The notes below the pieces were generated by a model. The model was not told where the DNA came from. It did not search any database and was given only the letters and a program-made list of their open reading frames with translations. Of a stretch of 64,000 nucleotides of DNA, positions 58,530 to 64,000 are shown piece by piece. Made by a program: the position numbers and the translations under genes. Numbering within the stretch: position 1 is the first letter of the stretch; each line of letters begins with the position of its first letter. This DNA is from Paraspadella gotoi. Its lineage: Eukaryota; Chaetognatha. The DNA is taken from NCBI GenBank assembly GCA_051294375.1, contig CM119263.1, positions 4,234,161 through 4,298,160 on the forward strand. Reading direction: 5' to 3'.

Positions 58530-58612
58530 TTGATGGTCGGAGATTGTCAATGATTGCCATTCATTACCATAGAATGCCATCGATTGTCAGTGAATGCCAT
58601 TCATTGTATATC
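58530..58612 (+). repeat. ~15-bp degenerate repeat (GATTGCCATTCATT)
   Basis: Five loose units such as AATGATTGCCATTCATTACC and AGTGAATGCCATTCATTG. Confidence 0.6.
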
Positions 58613-58659
58613 CGCTCTCGTTTTTTCTCTTCCTCATTTCCATATTTTAATGAAGCCAG

Positions 58660-58672
58660 TGACCTTTGACCC
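58660..58672 (-). promoter_or_regulatory. Near-perfect DR1 nuclear-receptor element
   Basis: TGACCTTTGACCC, one base off the DR1 consensus. Confidence 0.25.
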
Positions 58673-58724
58673 GCGCGTCGGCCTCACACCCATTATCACT
58701 GACCATTACCGCTTTCAATTCTGA

Positions 58725-58905
58725 TAACCACTTCTCTCGTAGTGATAATCACCGCTTTACGGTGATCACCACTTCTCTCGTAGTGGTAATGACCGCATTC
58801 ACGGTGAAAATCACTTTTCTCACAGTGATCATCACTTCTCTTTGAGCTGACACCACTTCTCTCACATTAATCACCATTGCTGTCAAATTAATCACAATCG
58901 CTCTC
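58725..58905 (+). repeat. Degenerate ~26-bp minisatellite (ACCACTTCTCTCGTAGTGAT)
   Basis: About seven units built on CACTTCTCTC plus GTGAT/ATCACC half-palindromes; units vary from 22 to 30 bp. The minus strand reads as a loose REVVITV repeat, which I take as a by-product. Confidence 0.7.
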
Positions 58906-58979
58906 TCACCATCTCTGTTCTCACACCCTCCTCCCATTGACTGACAGCCAATCAATGAAATTGGTGCGACCAACATAAA

Positions 58980-60170
58980 ATTGCCCCTGAATTGGGACAG
59001 ACTGTGGTGAGCCTTCTCACATTCCTTAAAAAGATAATTTGGTTAGTCAATCGTTCAAATGGTAATCTACATTGTTCATCATTCGCATGTAATAAGATAT
59101 TCTTGTATTCGCCCTAAATAACGAGCTACACCTCATTCTTGCCCCGTCTCTCCCAAACATAGAACCTTATCCCGCCGAAGCGTTGCAAGTTGCATTTACT
59201 CTAATCTAACGCGAATCGAACTGCAAAAGTTAATTGGTATCGACATTTTAATCTCTCACCAGTTATGCGATTAATCAGTTCAAACTGAGCTTCGTAATTA
59301 ACTGTGCCAGGCTCTGCCTCCAGTAATGGCGGGGGCGTCCGCGTCTGGACGAAATTGAAGCCTACAGGTTCAGGGCGTTCTCTATGCCATCTTCTCTATC
59401 CTGCCCGCTCCTTCGATCTGACCATTCATTGCTAAATCTCTCTGCCCGCGTCCTTCCTAATTGCCCGCTTCCCTTGTTTGCCCTCTCGCGCTCCTTATAC
59501 TTCCACGCGTCAAAAAAAAAAAAAACAAACTACCCGATCTATTTTTAGAATTAGTGACTCCTGCCTTCGAGTAGTAATCGCTCTTTCGGTCCAAACGCGC
59601 GGGAAAACGAGGCAAGAGACTCAACTTCGCCTTTAGCGAAGGTTTCGTTTAGATTTTTGTCCCGCTTGTTGCAAGAATGATCGTTAAATCGGATTTTAGG
59701 CTCTCACTGACGAAGCTGATATTTCGTAACGTCACGAATTGTTAAAAGTGAGCCTACTTATCGTAAACTTTACCTCGTCTTCTACAAAAGTTAACATTGT
59801 GGAACCAGGCTGTCTGTCTGTTGCTCTTACTGACTTTTTGTCTATCTGTCTGTCAGACTGTCTCTCTTTTTGGTAAGACTATCTGGCCAAGTATGTACGC
59901 AAGCTTAGCAGTATTACTGTAATACGGTATCTAACTAATTCTCTCCTCGCGCGCCGTGAAATATTCAAAGGCGGAAGAACCAAGCAGGACTGACGGCCTT
60001 ACTTGTTAAATAATGACAAATACTGATAAATATGCTTTAGTTCCCACGTCTCTTCCCAATCCCCCGCCCTTCTCTTCCTCCGCCTCCTCCTCCTCCTTAT
60101 AAACTTCGCGCCCAGGTCCCGTTCGTGAGCATGAGCTCCTCGTAAAGTCTCGCGCCTTCGTCTTCTCCTC
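58980..60170. other. Unassigned sequence
   Basis: GC content is a little higher than nearby intergenic DNA, but I found no exon with convincing splice sites and no known protein. Confidence 0.4.
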
Positions 60171-60171
60171 C

Positions 60172-60212
60172 TCCTCTTCTTCCTCCTCCTCCTCCTCCTC
60201 CTCCTCCTCCTC
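60172..60212 (+). repeat. (TCC)n microsatellite
   Basis: CTCCTC/CTTCTT repeats; the minus strand is polyglutamate. Confidence 0.9.
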
Positions 60213-60934
60213 CGTTCTATCTCCTTTTTCCCTGGAACTCATTTCTCTCGCGAACCTAAAAAAAAAATTCTCGTTTTTAATCTTTTTTCTTTTTTCTTCT
60301 TAAAAAAAAAAAAAAATTTCACCCTGTGCAGACTGTGCATACTTTGCAGCGCACAGTTTTTCCAAACTACATGCGACTTCTGAACCAATATTTTTTGGTA
60401 TTTTTGCGTCTTGTATAATGTGACGAAACTGATCAGTTTCTTTGGGACCCTGATGAAGTCAAGGGACTTCGAAATTCCGAATTTTGTTTAATAAAACCAA
60501 AATTGAAATTTTGACTTCGATTTTTTCTCGCAATAAGAGAAATAAAATTTAAACCAACATTATTGTTGCGTCAAATTCAAGCTTATAGAGAATTAGATTT
60601 TAAAACGTTTTGCTGTAAAAAAATGGAAACTAACAAAAAAATTGGTAGATGAAATGTTTTAAATCTATTCAATGGTTCACATATTATATAACGTATTTTT
60701 TATAAAATTAAATAAAATCAGAAAAAAAGATCGTGAATAATTTTAAATTAATGAAAATCAATTAAACGCCTGCATGATATTAATTTACAAATGTCATTAA
60801 TCACTTATTTCTACAAACGATGACAAGTTTACAGAGTTGGAGCTCGTTATCTGGAAATTGTTTGCTGGTCTTCGAATTGAAATCTAAACGAGAAGAGACG
60901 GGAAGAGAGAGACGAGAGATTGATGAGGAGACAG

Positions 60935-61012
60935 AGAGAGAGAGAGAGATGACTGAGAGGAGAGAGAGAGAGAGAGCGACGAAGATGAAAGACGAGAGAG
61001 AGAGAGGGAGAC
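60935..61012 (+). repeat. Interrupted (GA)n microsatellite
   Basis: GA runs with CGAC interruptions. Confidence 0.85.
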
Positions 61013-61693
61013 TTCCCGAGAAACCGATTAATTTGAATTCGAAAATCGAAAAAGTCGTTTTCTCTTCTCGGTTAATTTGCTAAGAAAAAGTTAATTTGAT
61101 TTGGCCCCAGTTAAACTCCTTACACTATTTTATTTATAATCTACATACTATACATATACTCAATACGAAATTTTAACGTTCTTTTAAGCCTAGTATTTTC
61201 ACTTATTTTCGTTAATCAAAGGGAAACCAACGAAAGAGTAATTTAAATCTAAATTATTTTTTTTTAATTAAACGATGCTCCTCTCGATCTTAACAATGAA
61301 TTATGTCAATAAAACGAGTTTAATTTTTTTTACAAAAAAGGTACTAAAATTGAAATTTTTTTAAACATCTTAACTAAAAGGAAACATAAAATAGATTCTG
61401 AATAAAAAAAAAGAAAATGCTTATCAGAAACAAACGAGCAAAGATTTATCACTCGGAGACCAAAAAAAAAAAAAAGAAAAAAGAAATAATAACGAAGATA
61501 AGATAAAAAAAAATTAAAATAAAAGAAAGAAGAAAAAATGAAAAAGAAAGAGAGAAAGATAAGTTATGAAGAGAGTAAGAAATAGAGTTATCGAGATAAC
61601 GAGGCCAGAGTAACACGGACGTGTAAACAAGAGATTAATCAATCCTTTTTCAAACAATAAAAACATGTGATGAGAATTCGCTCGCGACGGGTT

Positions 61694-61695
<2 letters not shown>

Positions 61696-61761
<66 letters not shown>
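61696..61761 (+). repeat. (GA)n microsatellite
   Basis: About 33 perfect GA units. Confidence 0.9.
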
Positions 61762-61765
<4 letters not shown>

Positions 61766-64000
61766 ACAACATTCTCAGAACGAAAGTGGAACTTGTTCAA
61801 CTTTTTTTTATCTTTAAAAAAGCGAAATATTTTTGCGAAAAAATCTGGGATTTTTCACGGAAAAAAAAATATATAATTTGATGTAAAAGTTTCGACGGCA
61901 TTCAAACTTTTTCCTTCTAAGTATGAACATATACGTAAAACCAAATAATTCAACCGCAAAAATTGGTTCTCGGATAACATCATAGCCGCAAACAATTTTT
62001 TATAAATACCAAAACAAACAACATATTTTGTACAAATATGTTTATCTCATTCATTTCCAGCAGATTTTCAAATTGTCATATCGTAGAATTTTTGTTGGAC
62101 AAAATATTTTTTTATATATTATTCAATATTCATGTATTGATAGAAAAATCGCAATATATATATTATATACATTATTGTTTACTTTAAAACGAAAGAACCA
62201 TCAATTCATGAAACTAGAATTATCAATTCTTCTCGTGTAAATCAATCGCATCATATGCAAACTAGATTAAAGAAACTAAGTCTCATTCAATCCAACCTTC
62301 AACTCCATTTCATTCTGCGCCGCAAAATAACTTGTCTTTCCTTTCGCATTCTGATCCGCGCCTTCCCTCCATTTATCAGATTCAACTCACCCGATCTTTT
62401 TCATTTTATTCATTTATTTTCTCAATCGTATTCATTCGTTTTCATTCGTGGGTTTTTTCATCCTTTTCATTCACGAGTTTTTCCCATCACGTTGATTCAT
62501 TTTCTCCATTTTTCATTCGCCCAATTGTATTCATTCTTCATCTCATATCATCCAGATGCATTATTTCCCTCATCTTTCGATCCGAGGACTCGTTTCCCTT
62601 TTCTCTCTTAATCCGAACCCAATCCAAAGCGTCGTGCTTCCTTTTATTTCCAAAAAGGTCCTCCTCGACCAAGCAAGGGACCAAGCTCACAGTTTCGCCT
62701 TAACCAAGCTCAAAAGTCAAATATAATCTCCACCCCGCATTCTTCCTAAGCCAATCCACGTTTCTCTTTCGATTCCCCAAAGGATTAAGAATCAAATCTG
62801 AAACAAAACAAGAAAAGAAGAGAAAATCTATTTTTATCTCGTTGTTGTTTTGTTTTGTTCCTCTTTAATTTGTTTGTTCTTTTGTTTGTTCTTCTTATCC
62901 GAGAAAACCACTCATCGGTCGGGACTTCGAGATTTTGATGTTCGTTTTCTTTTTTTTTTGTTTCTTTAATCTTTTATTCTTCTTATCTCCTTCTTCTCAT
63001 TCTACTTCTCCTTCTTCTTCTGCTTCTTTATTTCATTGTTTGTTTTCTCTGTCTCCTTCTTCGTCTTTTTCAATCTTTTTATTCCTCCTCTCCTGGATAT
63101 TTGATTTTGTAATATTCTTTTCTTTCTAGTTATATCTATTGCTCTCATTTAATAGATTAATTAATTTTTTTATTATTTCTTTTGTCGTTTAGTTTCTTTT
63201 TCACGTAAAATTTTCGTAATTTTATAGAGGGTACTAAGTGGGCGGAGGGCCGTAACTTTAGCCAACTCGTCAGCGATAGAAGGAATTTTAGACTTGAAAG
63301 TTGAAACCATGCTGCTCCGTAGGAAATCTCCCGGCCTGGAAATGACCACACGATTTCATGGTCTTTAGCCGGTTTTACTCATAGTCACGACTAAGGAATG
63401 ATGGCTGCCTATCAAGGTGTCTATGAGAAATCATCGCGACTAGTTTTCTTTCTTTTTATTTTACCATTATTTTTAGGATTGGAATACAAATAAACAAATA
63501 AAAAAAAAGAATAGACAAAAAATATATTAAATGTTAATTACGAGCCTGCAATCGAAAACATCAGTTATAAAAATGTGACCTTGAGGATTGGCAAATTCGG
63601 GATAGAAAAGGATCGATTCGTCTCTACCTCCCTCCCTCCTCCTCCCTCCTTCTCTTTCCTCGCTCTCTTCTTCTCTCTCCTCCTCTCTCTTCCTCGATTC
63701 GTCTCTACCTCCCTCCTCCCTCCTTCTATTCCTTCTCCTTCCTCGCGCTCTTCTTCTCTCTCCTCTTCTCTCTTCTTCTTTCGTTCAATTAAAAAAAAAT
63801 CGTAGTTGAATATCCGTTGGGTGAAAAAAAAAGTGTTGAACAAATCATTTGACAAATCGAATTATATCGACGACTTAAAGACAGGAAGGAGAAAGAGAGA
63901 GGGGGAGGAGGAGGAGGAGGGAGAGAGAGAGAAAGAGAGAGAGAGAGACGGTTTCTTGGTCGTGTCATTTACTTTCTCGATCCTCGTTCCATGACTCACT
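61762..64000. other. AT-rich and CT-rich gene-free sequence
   Basis: Open frames at 62255-62703 and 62935-63129 are Phe/Ser-rich products of T/C-rich DNA with loose ATTCATTCG repeats. (CTCCTC)n-like patches at 63628-63780 and (GGA)n near 63895-63948. No gene recognised. Confidence 0.45.

Noticed and set aside
62255-62703. Two overlapping 118- and 123-codon Phe/Ser-rich frames
   Set aside because: T/C-rich DNA with loose ATTCATTC repeats; two frames equally open, no domain or splice evidence.

Overview
The window is eukaryotic, almost certainly from an invertebrate metazoan. Genes are split by short GT-AG introns (about 40 to 700 bp), and the families present (two-pore K+ channel, d4/DPF double-PHD protein, TTC17-like TPR protein, a PAM2-motif protein) are animal ones. 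Exons are GC-rich at third positions and sit in AT-rich intergenic DNA. Perfect and degenerate microsatellites are very dense: (GA/CT)n dominates, with long (ATT)n, (AAAT)n, (TTTC)n and (ACG/TCG)n. The sequence does not settle the phylum.

Layout. 1.1-5.0 kb: an eight-exon plus-strand gene for a TTC17-like TPR protein. 6.9-9.5 kb: a six-exon plus-strand two-pore K+ channel of TASK type. 11.6-15.5 kb: a nine-exon minus-strand d4/DPF (BAF45) gene that lacks the family's usual C2H2 finger. 18.2-19.1 kb: compound minisatellites. 21.7-23.3 kb: a minus-strand gene for an unrecognised type I membrane protein, with two copies of a dispersed repeat in one intron. 28.1-28.8 kb: a single-exon plus-strand protein whose N-terminus is a textbook PAM2 (poly(A)-binding-protein) motif. 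28.8-34.5 kb: no gene, but a 380-bp foldback hairpin and degenerate TTAGGG-like sequence. 34.8-39.6 kb: a ~2.3-kb block present twice across a 25-N gap, holding one lone exon. 40.06-40.21 kb: a mariner-type MITE. 42.2-43.8 kb: a second block duplicated across a 25-N gap. 44.5-44.7 kb: a CCAAT-box array. 50.2-50.6 kb: a probable partial minus-strand gene running into a gap. 52.1-53.4 kb: an error-laden copy of 55.4-56.1 kb. From 57 to 64 kb I see only repeats and unassigned sequence.

The genes show no common pathway; they look like ordinary neighbours. The assembly is draft quality: 13 N runs, most beside microsatellites, and three apparent false duplications. Anything between 34.8 and 57.5 kb should be read with that in mind. 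All exon coordinates are hand-built from splice signals and reading frame.
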